NCBI GenBank assembly: GCA_031841125.1
Contig: CM063108.1
Location: forward strand, 45,964,122-46,028,121
Length of the DNA: 64,000 nucleotides
Direction of reading: 5' to 3'
Source of the DNA: Acanthococcus lagerstroemiae
Lineage: Eukaryota > Arthropoda > Insecta > Hemiptera > Eriococcidae
Position numbers and translations under genes: made by a program. Below are positions 12,516 through 24,100 of the stretch, one piece after another. A model generated the notes under the pieces. It worked only from the letters and a program-made list of their open reading frames with translations. It made no database searches and was not told the DNA's origin. Positions within the stretch are counted from its first letter, which is position 1, and each line of letters starts with the position of its first letter.

Positions 12516-14799
12516 TTACTGTAAGAAGACGATTGTGTCGCTTTGTCCGAAAATATAGTCCGCTCAGTACCTATAAGTTGACGCTCGTAGTTTCGTATCA
12601 AGTTGTCAGGTTTACTCAAACTAAAACACTCCTGTTTTACCAGGTAAGCGCGTCACCCTAGCGTTGGTCGACTCCGAGCAGGAGCAAATTAAATGAGTTG
12701 GTTCATGAAAAAAGCAGTTCGCGAAATTATTCCGAGTAAAAACCATCTGCTCACTGCTCTGTAATTCTGGTTCAAGTTTAACTGTGTAATACACAAGCTT
12801 CTGCCAGAAAGGTCCTCATTTGTAAAAGGATTCAGCTGAATTTGAATGAATCGCAGGGTATAATAGAGTAATGCATGGTTCATACTATTGAGAAAGAGGA
12901 GTTCCCTGCTGTATCTGTCCTAAGACAGCTAGAACCGCGTGTATTTCAACGCACAGAATTCTGCATGTACATCATCAAATGGAAGGATCAGATTTATGAT
13001 TGTTGAGAGAAAGAGAACAGCGTAGATATGAGTAACACTCAGGTTTTGTATTTCAACAAGCGATATCGCAGTATTTCGTCTTCACAGATATCTGGCAACG
13101 TTATATTCGCAGATTTCTTTTCAGGTCACTCAGTTTTTTCTTCTCCCACAATACATAAGTATATTATGAATCAACGTTACACACTTTTTATTTTTTTTTT
13201 TGATATACCGTTCAAAAACAAAAGGTTTTCGTTGGTGTACCTAGACCAGCTACATAATCCGAGATCCATGGTCAGTGATAATTATTCTCAATTACAAAAA
13301 GTCAAAAACCTTATAGCAAAATTTTTAGTGTTAAAAACGCTATGAAACCCGACCATCTTGGTTAAATTTGTTCCATATGTTCAATTTCAGATTTCTTCTA
13401 TCATAACACTCAGCGAAAAATGCACCGAACTACAAAGTACAAACTTTTATAAGAAGTCTTAGTCAGGATACCCGTACAAACACAATATCTTCTTTCGCTC
13501 TTAGTACAAATCAGTTGTTCTATGTTCTATTCGTTATTCGTGAACCGAGCAAGGAATAGTTGATCTCGAACCTGATCGCTGCGACACTTTTCTCTCTTTA
13601 CTGATAAAGAACAATCCGGAGCAACATATTGGAGCAGTGAGCAGATTAAAAACCCTAGTTCGCTAAAAGAGCAAGAGTAGTTGGAGTTGGTTCAGCAAAT
13701 GAGCAAGGAATTGCCATTCCTATACACGCAATGACGATCAGGGTTGGAACCATTCATTCTAGGCGGTATATAAACCAGATTTTGTTTCATGTTTTTACCT
13801 CATTTCTATGCCGAAGTATGTAATTTGAAACTCTTTTTACAAACGGCAGTTTCCTAGACTCCCACTATTTCTATACCACTTCTATGTAACGAATTAACAG
13901 GACGAATCTGAATGTGGGAGGTGTTTTGTTATTCAAAATATGTAAACTGAAGATCCCTGAAACACACAAGTTCTTCAGCGTTGCAGGACAAAATACGAGT
14001 GTCAACTTATACAGGGCGATATTATGTACGTGCTCTTAGAAATAAATTTTATCTCTAATTCGTACTCACTATAATGAATCGACATTGCAATCTAATATCG
14101 CACTTACTTACACATTTTAAAGATATTGTACGTATTATACATAGTTCTTACCGTGTTCGTTCTGAGAATCATCCTCCATATGGTTATTTAAATGATATGC
14201 ATCACAGAATAATACATGGAAACTTAAATAAACCACGACTGTTGTTTTTCGTTTCACAATTTCAGCATTTCAGGCTACAAGTCACAGCCTCACAGATAAC
14301 CGCAGTAACGGTTTCACGTTATCAATAATTTAATCTGCGCGCGCAGATGTATGTGGAAAACGCCACGAAATTATAATAATTTGGGCGTTTTCGAACCTGT
14401 TCATATTCGCGCGTATAACATCATGCGCGCAAAACGTACGATTTCCTATGTATAACAATTACAGAAAACGCTCTCTTTCTTAAAAAAGGGGCATTTTAGT
14501 GATATGAGAGAATACGCGCGCTGAACATTTCTTATGAATCTGCGCGTAAATTAAGAACTGATGAAACGCCCGGCAAATTTCCCCATCTTTACTTCTCTAA
14601 AACGCCCATTTTTGTAACATGAAGAAATTCGCACGTTGAATGTTTTCAAAAAGCAATGGCTAATGCGCGCGTAATTAAAAAGTTGTTAAAACTGCCAGTA
14701 AAATTTTCAAGGTTCTAAGTGATTTTCTAGTTAAAACGCCCGTTTTTTTCAAAAACGCGCTCTTCGAAGGCGGAGTTTTGTCAGCAGGGAAGAGAAACT

Positions 14800-15130
14800 C
14801 ATTTAAGGCACAAACAAGCCTCACACCTAAAATGAGTTTCATCGAGGCAAAAAAATGGCAAAAATCAGAGAACACAAAAAAGACTTATTTCAGACACAAA
14901 AGAGTCACGCGACACATTCAGGACACAAATAAGACATAGTCTCAAAACTGACACATTGAGGCTGAAATGTGGTTCCAAGTCCTCAGACACACATTGGTTA
15001 AATTTTAAAAACATTTTAGCCACAATCTGTCTCTTATGTGAATACGAGTATGTGTCCTATTTGTAACAATTGAATCCAGCCATTTTTCAGACCCAAATGA
15101 GACACAAAAAAGCCATTTTTCCCACGCCAC
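14800..15130. repeat. Degenerate CAGACACAAA-type short repeats
   Basis: The words GACACAAAWRAGAC, CAGACAC and TGACACATT recur irregularly on a ~15-30-bp scale. Similar irregular GACAC/AGACTC fields occur at 19.74-19.90 kb and 39.74-39.90 kb. Confidence 0.45.
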
Positions 15131-15280
15131 AAATTGGCTGCTATGAATTGAATTTTGGCACATTGGGGTTCTCCACCCCCAGGGTGTCCATTTGTTCGGA
15201 AATGATTTTCCCTGAATTTTCCAGGTTTTCCAGGCCAATTTCTCCAGTTTTCCAGACTCTTCAAATGGAAATTACATATG

Positions 15281-15418
15281 CAAGGGGGGCACGTGCCCCC
15301 AATATTTGTACATAGTTTTCTAATATCAGCGATTTGTAAAAAATACCTCAGATTTCGACTTTTTTTCCCCTTGAAAATCTTATCCCCCCCACGTTGGGAA
15401 AATCCTAGCTGGCCACTG
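15281..15418. mobile_element. CAGTGGCGTAGC-family MITE, left end truncated
   Basis: From GGGGGGCACGTGCCCCCAAT to AATCCTAGCTGGCCACTG it is collinear with the MITE at 34369-34545: shared CAATATTTKTACATAGT, TCTAATATC, AAAAATACCTCA and TTGAAAATCTTAT blocks. The usual left terminus CAGTGGCGTAGCCA is missing. Confidence 0.7.
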
Positions 15419-15730
15419 CTCTTCCCCCAAAAATCTCGGAAGTCCCTTTCATTCACCTTTATCCACATTTGCGAAGGAGAGGGGAACCGAAGCAAAACCT
15501 GATAGCAGGATGTCCCAGAAGGTGAATTTATTGGTTTTCAAATTTTCGTTTCATTACGACTTCCTCAAAAAAATCTTTACACTGGGGAGAGAAGCTAGGC
15601 CGAATATTTTTCATTTTCTCGTCTTTTCGCGCCGACTTTCAAATTCTCGCGTACAGGATGAGATGAAAACACGAAACACGAAACAGCTGATATTGGGAGA
15701 AGTGTATAGGGATTGGTACGCGTTTCGTCA

Positions 15731-16362
15731 TATTCAGGGAAAATTATTTTATGTCCTAAGAACAGTGAAATATGCGCATATAATCTTCCCAAAAAAAAGG
15801 CCAAAATATGTCAAAATATTCCCTCACGTGCAAAATATGCTCAAAATATTCAGTAACACAGTATGGGTATCAAAATGCAGGACTTTCCAAGCTGAATAAC
15901 TGTGACACCATGTCTATGGTCAAAAATTTCAAACACAAAAATTTAGTCCATCACAGATAAAGAATTCAACACATGCCACAGATAACATAATTCAGAAGTA
16001 CAATTTCACATCCGCATTCGGATTTGAACCATGAAGAAATGTAGGAGCGCTAATGTACAACCAACCAGTTTCTGTCATTTCATTTCTTATCGAATTTTCA
16101 GATATTTTTATTGTCTTCCAGCAGAAAAGTAGAAATATTTCCGGAAAGTTCTCCAAAACGGCCAAATATTACTAAAATATGCCCAAAAACCGAGGAAAAT
16201 AATACAAATATGCATTTATATGCTTTTAATAGCAAAAAATATGTTGGGTCCAATTGACTGCATATTATCGTACATGAATCATAAAGATATGATGGATATT
16301 CCCTATATGAATCAATAGGAAAAATATGTCGAAACATAAAATAATTTTCCCTGGTCATATTT
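15731..16362. mobile_element. Inverted-repeat element rich in AAAATATG words
   Basis: CAGGGAAAATTATTTTATGT at about 15736 is repeated in inverse at about 16331-16352, with ATATTC/ATATGACC at the outer edges. The interior has repeated AAAATATGC and CAAAATATT words facing both ways. No coding capacity or clear target duplication was seen. Confidence 0.5.
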
Positions 16363-16764
16363 TTGGTGAAATGGTTCGTGAAAAGTCACGAAATATGAAA
16401 TACGTTAAGTGTATAGCAGCCTTAATAGAAAGATGTAAACGCAAAACGAATACCATGAAAACGATTTCATCACACCAACACACTCTGTATCTATTACTGC
16501 GATGGAGAGGGGGTAGTATTACCCACGCCCTTCTCCTGTGAAAGAAAAAAGATAAGAAAATTGCCTGAGCGAACCGAAGGAAATTTTTTTTTATAACAAA
16601 TAGGGTAAGATTTGTTTGAAATACTACAGAATTTCGCAGTCGACTTTTTTACGAAATTCCCTGACTTTTAGGTGAAAAATGCTGAAAAATCCAAAATTCC
16701 CTGACTTTTCCAGACGGACGAAATTTCCTGACTTTTCCAGGTTTTCCAGAGAATGAACACCCTG

Positions 16765-17897
16765 GCCCCACCTTCAGCCACAATTAGGACAGATAATCAG
16801 GAGTCCACTGGAGTTTTACCGAAATTCAAGTACAGAAAATTAGCCGTACTTAAATCTTCGCGCTTTTTTTTTTTTTTTTTTTAAGTAACCTGCTCTAATT
16901 TGATTCCCAGCTGTTATACAATTTCTTCGACTTTTCCACCATCGAAATTCGAATTTTCATTGTGAATGTATCAAGTTCGGATTCAATCGAAGGGTTCAGT
17001 CGCAATGTTTTATTTAAGACTGGATAGCTATCTCTTCGATTCTCGACATCTTCAGCACTACTCACCCCGTTTTTTTCTTCACTCTTCATTCCCTCTCGAT
17101 ATCTTTTGTATCTTACTCGTGCTTCGAGTTCAGTATACCACGCGAGACTTCAATCACTCATCTCTAACTAACGAGCTTGATCAAGTCGAATTTCCGAACG
17201 GGAAGCGGGCCGGATTTACCCAATTCGGCGAGAATTTCGAGTTTACTTAATCAGTGTAATCAGATAATCTGTTGCCTCTTTGTCAGCCGCGTGAAGCCCG
17301 ATTAATTTGCATTCTGTACGCTTCTTCCCGAAAAGCATTTAATTAAGCTTCGCCCGAGCTCGCCTGCTTAATTGTCAACACGAAGTACGCCGGCAGGAAT
17401 TCAAAAAGACCTTATACAGAACACACACACACACACACACATACATATCATAGGTATACAAAAAAAAAATACACGTTCGTAAATGTATCTAACGAACAAG
17501 CGTGTCTCGAATGAAATAATGATACCCCTAAGCACATCTGCGCTACAAATTGTATCTCGCTCTTCGTATCATTTAACTGTGCCTAGGTAAACGACTATAC
17601 CACATACGAATCGAAATGTCGAAACGAATTTTCTTTTCATTTCACCGTTTAAATTGGGTTGCTTGTCATTTCGAAACAGTCCCCCTTCCGGCCCGATCAC
17701 AATTTCGAGGAAAAAACACAGCGGTATGCGAAATTTAAAATTACCGAGACGAGTGAGCCGAGCACTGCGCGACTGTTAAACGTCATGCGGAGAGAAAAAT
17801 CGTACGAGTAGTAAATTTTTCCAGATAACGTCGACCCTCCGGGGAAATTTTATCGCAATATTTTCGACTACTTGTTGCTTTTTTCTGTAAATCGCAG
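16765..17897. other. No gene recognised; presumed intron or upstream flank
   Basis: Lies just upstream of the first recognised exon of the membrane-protein gene. It has a T tract (16866-16882) and a CA repeat (17422-17442). An upstream exon must exist, because the exon at 17898 starts in phase, but none was identified. Confidence 0.4.
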
Positions 17898-18105
17898 GTA
17901 CGACATCGGCGTACGACGAGGCGAATACGACCGTGCTGTGGGGCAACGCCGGAAATACGCTGAATGGAATTGATTTTCAATGGCTGATACCGCTGGAGGG
18001 TATCCGATCTAAATTGAAATGGACTTTCTCGTTTCACGCGTACTTCTTCGGATGTACCTTCTTCGTACTCGCGTTTTATACATTTTCCTCGATCCTAAAT
18101 ATAAG
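17898..18105 (+). CDS. Exon 1 of those found: ectodomain end and first TM helix
   Basis: Acceptor AATCGCAG| and donor ATAAG|GTGAGT. Reads 68 whole codons: a polar stretch with two potential N-glycosylation sites (NTT and one downstream N-x-T/S candidate) and LEGIRSKLKW, then the first hydrophobic helix. The first two bases and last two bases are split codons, so an upstream coding exon is required. Confidence 0.8.
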
Positions 18106-21100
18106 GTGAGTACGGAATGGTTTAACATATTCCCACTTCGATTCTAGAGGTTTAGAGAAAAAGAGATGACATGGCTTTCGAGTACATCTGGAAACGAAAA
18201 AGACAAAGCACGGCAAAAGGGCAACCAAGGAGGGGACTAGTGGCTGTAGCCCCCTCCAAAATTCTTCAAAAGTTTTTCAAAATCAATTTTGAAACGAAAA
18301 AAAAATTGATGCCGATGGCCTGATGCGGTTACGTTGTGTCGTAGGTTCGTACAAATTTACAGCTCATGAAAATATGCAGGTACCAAATCGAGCTTTCACT
18401 CCTGCCCTAATTTTTTTTCTGAATTCTAGCCCCCACCAAAAAAAAGTCTGGTTGCACCCCTGCAGCAGAGGTCCATCAGAATCGGGGGCTTATCGAAAGA
18501 GGGTAGAAAAAATATTCATCATTTGGCAAGATCGAACCTAGGTTGATATACAAACTGGATACTCACAGACGCGGTTACAGGGGGATATCGACGAAGGCCA
18601 TTACCCGCAAAAAGAATTTAAATCGGAAATGCTTCGAGTTAGTCGAACAGTAGGAAAATTGAGAGAACTACAAGTACATATATCTTCAGCACAACATTTG
18701 CAAGGTTTTGCTTAAACTAGGTTAATTTGTAAGTGCTTTTATTAATTTCGTTAGTACTCACTGCTCAGCTCTTTCTGTAGATATGTCTAAAAAACACTAG
18801 GAAGGACCGGCAAAACAGCAACCCCTTCTAATTTTGCCTTCCAAAATAGGTTTATTTGTAAGTACTTTGAAGGCAGGGACGAAAATAGGAGAGGGCACGG
18901 GGCAGCCTGTCTGCTTCCCCTCCCCCTCTGTCGGAGTTGGGAAATTTTAGTAGATGAATCAAAAGTTGGAAAAATCGAATAAGTCGATTTTTTTTTGCTA
19001 ATGTTTTAGGCGGCCAAAACTCCATAAAATGAAGCGAGCCAAATTTACATAAATGATGGAAATAGTTATTCTTCAATATCAGATGACCTAAACACAGTAC
19101 AACTTATCTCCCCAAAAATATTATTTCAATGCAGAGCTGGATATCAATTTGAACATTTTAAAATTCAAGTGCAGTGTCTTAAAAGATGGTGAAATGGAGG
19201 GTAGTTTCAAATGATGATACTAAAGCCAAAACTTGACTTAGAATTCTTTTATGTTTTTATTTTTATTCCTTGATAAATACAGTTCAATTTGAATCAGTTC
19301 TTCTGTAAAAGAAACTTCACGTTTCTAACCTCAAAATAAATATTAAGTTCAACATTACTGTTCATTATGCCATACCAAATACCTTCCTTCTCTTTATGGA
19401 CTGGAAAAACCTTGATCCAACTCGATCCGAAAATATACTAAATGAGTTTTATTCTTTCAACATTCATCCAACGATCCTACCATCATTCAGCTGCGACCGT
19501 TTGCGGCCTGGTTCCGACAAATCTAACAATTAGGCCTAACGAAACTGCACCGCAGCAAAAGTGCTGAAGGCTCATATGTACGAGCCGCAAATTGAGTAAT
19601 ATGATTGTTCAAAACTTGTAAACGGGCCCGCAATTGAACTCCCCAGTAATTATCGACAACTTTGGCAGATTTGGTCGAAGAATTGATTCTCTGGCGTTAG
19701 GTACTGCACATAAATGCACTGTGCTCCTCGATACCTGTATACTAACTCGCAGATCTATCAATTTGTAAGTTACTGGACACATGCTCGACACTTGTCTGAC
19801 ACTAATGATACCAACCAGACACTCACTTGAAACTAACTCAATACTATTTGACACTGATAATAACTTGACACCAACTTCACATTTACTGAACACCCGCACA
19901 CCCTTATACTTACGAAATTGGGCACAGATGATCCATTTTAGTCATTTGACTACATAGCACTGCAACTTTTTTCCTTCGTTCGAACAACTCCACACAAATC
20001 CGCGAATAGTCGGAAATTTGGCTCAAGGATGTTAAAAGTAATGTATGTACCAACAACGGCTCCATTCTACGTCTCTGTTTTTACGTGTAGGTGTCGAGGA
20101 TAGATTTTGCTTTATTCCTTACTTAATATTCACTTCCTTATGTCACTCGCATTCAAATAACGGCTTTTCAGTCACTGATAATTTGCTCGTCTATCCATAT
20201 TCATCGTTCTCGACCGTCCTGTGTACCTGAAATACGAGCAGGGACTCGGTCGGAGCGAAAAAATACGAAATCATATCAATTTACATAATTTGGTAGTTAC
20301 CTCCGCTGAATCGTATCGCGAAATTATATCTACCCTCGGTATTATTTTTTCATTGTGCTCGCTCAGCTTTACGTACCTATCATTTAGTTTTATCTTTTTT
20401 GCAGATCTCAAATCTCAAGAAAACGTTTTATGTCCGGAATAAACACGTTTTTATGCATTTTCGGTCTTTCCAGAGCGGCGTCGCTGTTTATTGATCCTTA
20501 CGGAAGTTTAGAGGTACCTATAAAAGAAAAAATAGCTGTACATAAATCGCGGTGTATCGTACACACAGTCCCCGAAAGAGAGTCGACCGAGGCCTGCACG
20601 ATACAAATAATAAATAATGGTCGCCTTATAAATTTCTTCTAAATGTCAGGGATTCAATTAGGTAGGCCGACACGAGCCTATTTACTTAACCGGCTGCAGC
20701 GGAGGACTCAAAAACGTCGGTCGAATATTATTTCCGACTTTATTAGATGAAGGGACACGTGGTGAGGGCGCGGGAGGGGGCGAAAAAGGAGACAGAAATA
20801 ACGTTTGAAACGTCGGTGTAAATTTCACCTAACGTATTCGGTATTCGCAGCCAGTCGTCGGGTTTTTTGTGCTCGAACGAGGCGAGCACGCCGGGAAATA
20901 CGATTTTTGGGCTGCAGTAAAGTTAACTGCTTGATGGCTGCGTGATTTATGTCGCAAAAGTTGAAACATTTTTGCGGAATACATTTTCGGTCTGTCGAGT
21001 AACCTGTGTGCGGGCTACTGCGTCGTTACCCGGCGACAATGGAGTAAGAATGGAGCACACTTGCCAAACGTGATCAACAAATCCGACAGTTGCTCGTTTG

Positions 21101-24100
21101 TATACAGAATTTTACGAGCGATACGAGGGCTTTGGGGGCACGTCGAATACCCGCCATTTAGCAACCCTTTATTTTTTATTCCGTATTTCGTTCAGCCATG
21201 CATTAATATCAGTCCTGATTTTCATTATTTTACGAATTCCGTTGCAGGTGTTACCAGCGCCGATTACGAACGCTATCTGGGCGGTCGGCTTCCCAAGTTT
21301 AATGGCGTCTTTCTGTTTGCTACAGCTAGCTTTTCTACATCTGACCAAGGTAAAAAGAAAGAGTTTTCGTTTTATTACTAGATTGCATTTTGAGGCCGTT
21401 AGAGTTCGGAAGCTCGAGGCTTTATCTTTAAATCCGATTGCTGATCTTTAGCCCAATAAATGAAGCACCGTAATTTGGCTTTTTTAAAAATAAAGTAAAA
21501 TATAATGCAGAAGTAAAACTGGAGGATAGTTTCTCGCCACCCAATGATGACTGATAAGACTCCCCCCTCCCCCAAAAATTTCCTAAAAATCCGAGGTGAA
21601 CAAGCAGTGCTGTAGAGGGAAAGGGGGAGTACAGTTGAGTTTTGGACAATATTTCGCTTCCTATGGGTGCGAAAGAAAATGTTCATGATAAAGTCGAAGA
21701 ACACTGAATTTTCCACAAAAAACGGCCCAGTAAAATTTTTGCATAGAATCAACAATTTTGCTAATAATTGAACTTTTAAATTATACACGGTAGTCTCGAA
21801 TGTGAAACGTATGTAATTCATCACTCTATTGGTCATTCTTTACGCTGTTAAGATACTAAAAATAGTTACTAGCGTACTATATCAATTCAGGTCAATATTC
21901 AGCGGCACTGTGACATGTATACAGGGTGTCCTGTTACCTTGATAAATAGAGGCTACAAAGTAAATAACTTCAAAAATGAACTCAGCGACCCGAGAAATGC
22001 TGTGTTTATTACTAATAATATCTACAGAGTGTCTCATTTGCAATAACCCCCCTTCCACCTGGTAAATAGGCAACCTACCCCGATAATATGCAGATGGGCG
22101 CGTACGAATTGCGAACCGAAGGGGTAAAAGATAGACGAATTGGGACTGGTCAAATTGTAGAAGCGCTAATGTAGAATAGGTATTTTTTGATAAGCGAACG
22201 GTGATCTGACGTCACATAGGGAGTTACAGTTCTTGGTTCCTGTTAGCAAAAATACCCACTTTTGGCCAACGAACGTTTTGACTCCCATCATAAGAAAAAC
22301 ACAGGGAGCAAAGATCATTATGTTACTACTTGAGAATAAGAAATTTGTTAGTAACCAGAAGTTTATTAGCAAATGCTAGAAATCTTCTGGATTAAAAATG
22401 TATATACCTTTGGTTTCTAAGAAATTTCTTATTCTCAGGTAGTAACATAATGATCTTTGCTCCCTGTGTTTTTCTTATGGGAGTCAAAGTAACCATCAAC
22501 GTTTGCTTATCAGTTGGGTTTAGTTCCAGCGTTGTTGTTGTTTACACAGTCTGAATTGCAAACCAGTTCTTCTGAACGCAGAAATGTACACTTGCCAATT
22601 GGGATTTAAAAGGAAATATAGAGCGCGCTGAAAATCACCCCGCACCAGCAATATAAGGGTGATCAAATCGTTCTCTTATGGGGCAACCCATGTAAAACGC
22701 AATTTTTCAAGGAGTTCTAATTTTCTCATAATTTTTTTTTGATTATTTATAACTATTTCAACAAAATGTAGGACATACATTTTTCAGAAAAAAAAAGTAT
22801 GACGGAGAAATTCAAGTTTGAAAATGAAAATTTTCCCATTTAAAATACATGGGCTTTTCTGGTTCGATAAAAATCCACCAGATGTCAGCCACTTTGCATT
22901 TAAATCCCAATTGCGAACCCGCTGTTCCAATGTCAGGAACAGGGATGTACGAATAGCAAACCTAACTCTATTTGACATGTATAATAAATAAATTTATTAA
23001 CAAAAATAGTCAGTACTAGTCAAAATTGATGCTCCGAAACAGACTATCTTTTTTTCAGCAAGTATGTAATGATGAAATAATAAGGTATAAACTTGCAGCG
23101 TTGATAAGCCCAGAATAATTATTATATTCGTTTTACTCCAACAAGACAAGATTTTTCTCGTACGAATACAATGACCCGATAAATGCATAGTGGTTAGTAG
23201 GTAGGACATATCCAGCTGACAGAAAAAATCGAGAACACTACTGTATTTCACTAGGACGCTGTTGAGCAAAACAGACTTAAGCGACGAAATCTGTTTTTTG
23301 AGAACACGTGATTTGAAGTTCAAGAGCCATATAGAAACTATATGACATAACGTTTACTGATAAGCTCTTTTCAACGTGGGTACACGTTTTCGTATTGGGG
23401 GTCCAATTTTGAAAAATTTTACTTTTTACGCTCTTTCCAACGATACTAATAACTCATTTTGTCAACAAATGTCGCTAAGTCCGTTTTGCTTAACAGCGTC
23501 CACTTTGACTGGTGAAGTACATAGAATAGTTCGCAATTCGTCCATCTCTATACCGGGCGACATACATTTCGGTTGGCAATACATACATCTCATTTTCGAT
23601 ACACTCTTAGTTCGGTTGGCAATTCGTACATCGCATTTTCTCCCACGGTTCGCAATTTGCCGATCTGGTTGGCAATTTACTTGCGCATATGCAGATGTTG
23701 GCATACTCTTACTTTTGAAGGGACTGAGGCATGATCAAATTTTGAAAAGTTTTCTATCTTTGAAATTTTTTTCTTCTCACGACTGGAGATAGAAAAAAAA
23801 ATAGTACTAGTAGATAATCTGTACTAGTGGGATCCGGGATCCTATTTTTCTTGTCAAGTATTGTTTCTATGTAAAATTAAATAAATTTAAAAAAAAAGTA
23901 GGTAATATGGTAGAGGGCAACTGTGGTAACCACATAAAAAAATGGTCCGAATCGGGTCAACAGGGTGTTCATAAAATGAATTTTAGTACAAATTACATCA
24001 AAAATTCTTACATTTTTTTTCAATTTCCCGCGAAACTTGCTCTCTTAAGCTACTGTTTTTTTATTTTTTTATTTGCAATAGATTTTGTACATTGAATTTT

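Larger units (their letters stand above)
11506..14789. mobile_element. 3.3-kb TIR element with subterminal AACGC/GCGCG arrays
   Basis: The left end reads CCCTACGGGCAAAATACCGCC and the reverse complement of the right end reads CCCTGCTGACAAAACTCCGCC: 16 of 21 positions agree. Inside both ends (11.55-11.78 kb and 14.33-14.77 kb) lie dense arrays of AAAACGCGCG, AAAACGCCC and GCGCGC words, strikingly GC-rich against an AT-rich interior. Such subterminal arrays are typical transposase-binding regions of DNA transposons. No transposase was found, so it looks non-autonomous. A clean target duplication was not seen, so the superfamily is open. Confidence 0.65.
15180..16764. mobile_element. Composite MITE with CAGGGTGTYCATT ends and two internal insertions
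   Basis: The left end CAGGGTGTCCATTTGTTC and the reverse complement of the right end, CAGGGTGTTCATTCTCTGG, match over about 13 bases. Both flanks carry the TTCCCTGACTTTTCCAGGTTTTCCAG repeat, also present in the MITE at 55.65-55.93 kb. The middle holds a CAGTGGCGTAGC-family MITE (15281-15418) and a further inverted-repeat element (about 15731-16362), so the original short MITE has been enlarged by later insertions. Confidence 0.6.

Noticed and set aside
15034..15495. 153-codon minus-strand frame
   Set aside because: It spans the left part of a composite MITE and a nested MITE, so the open frame is a by-product of repeat sequence.
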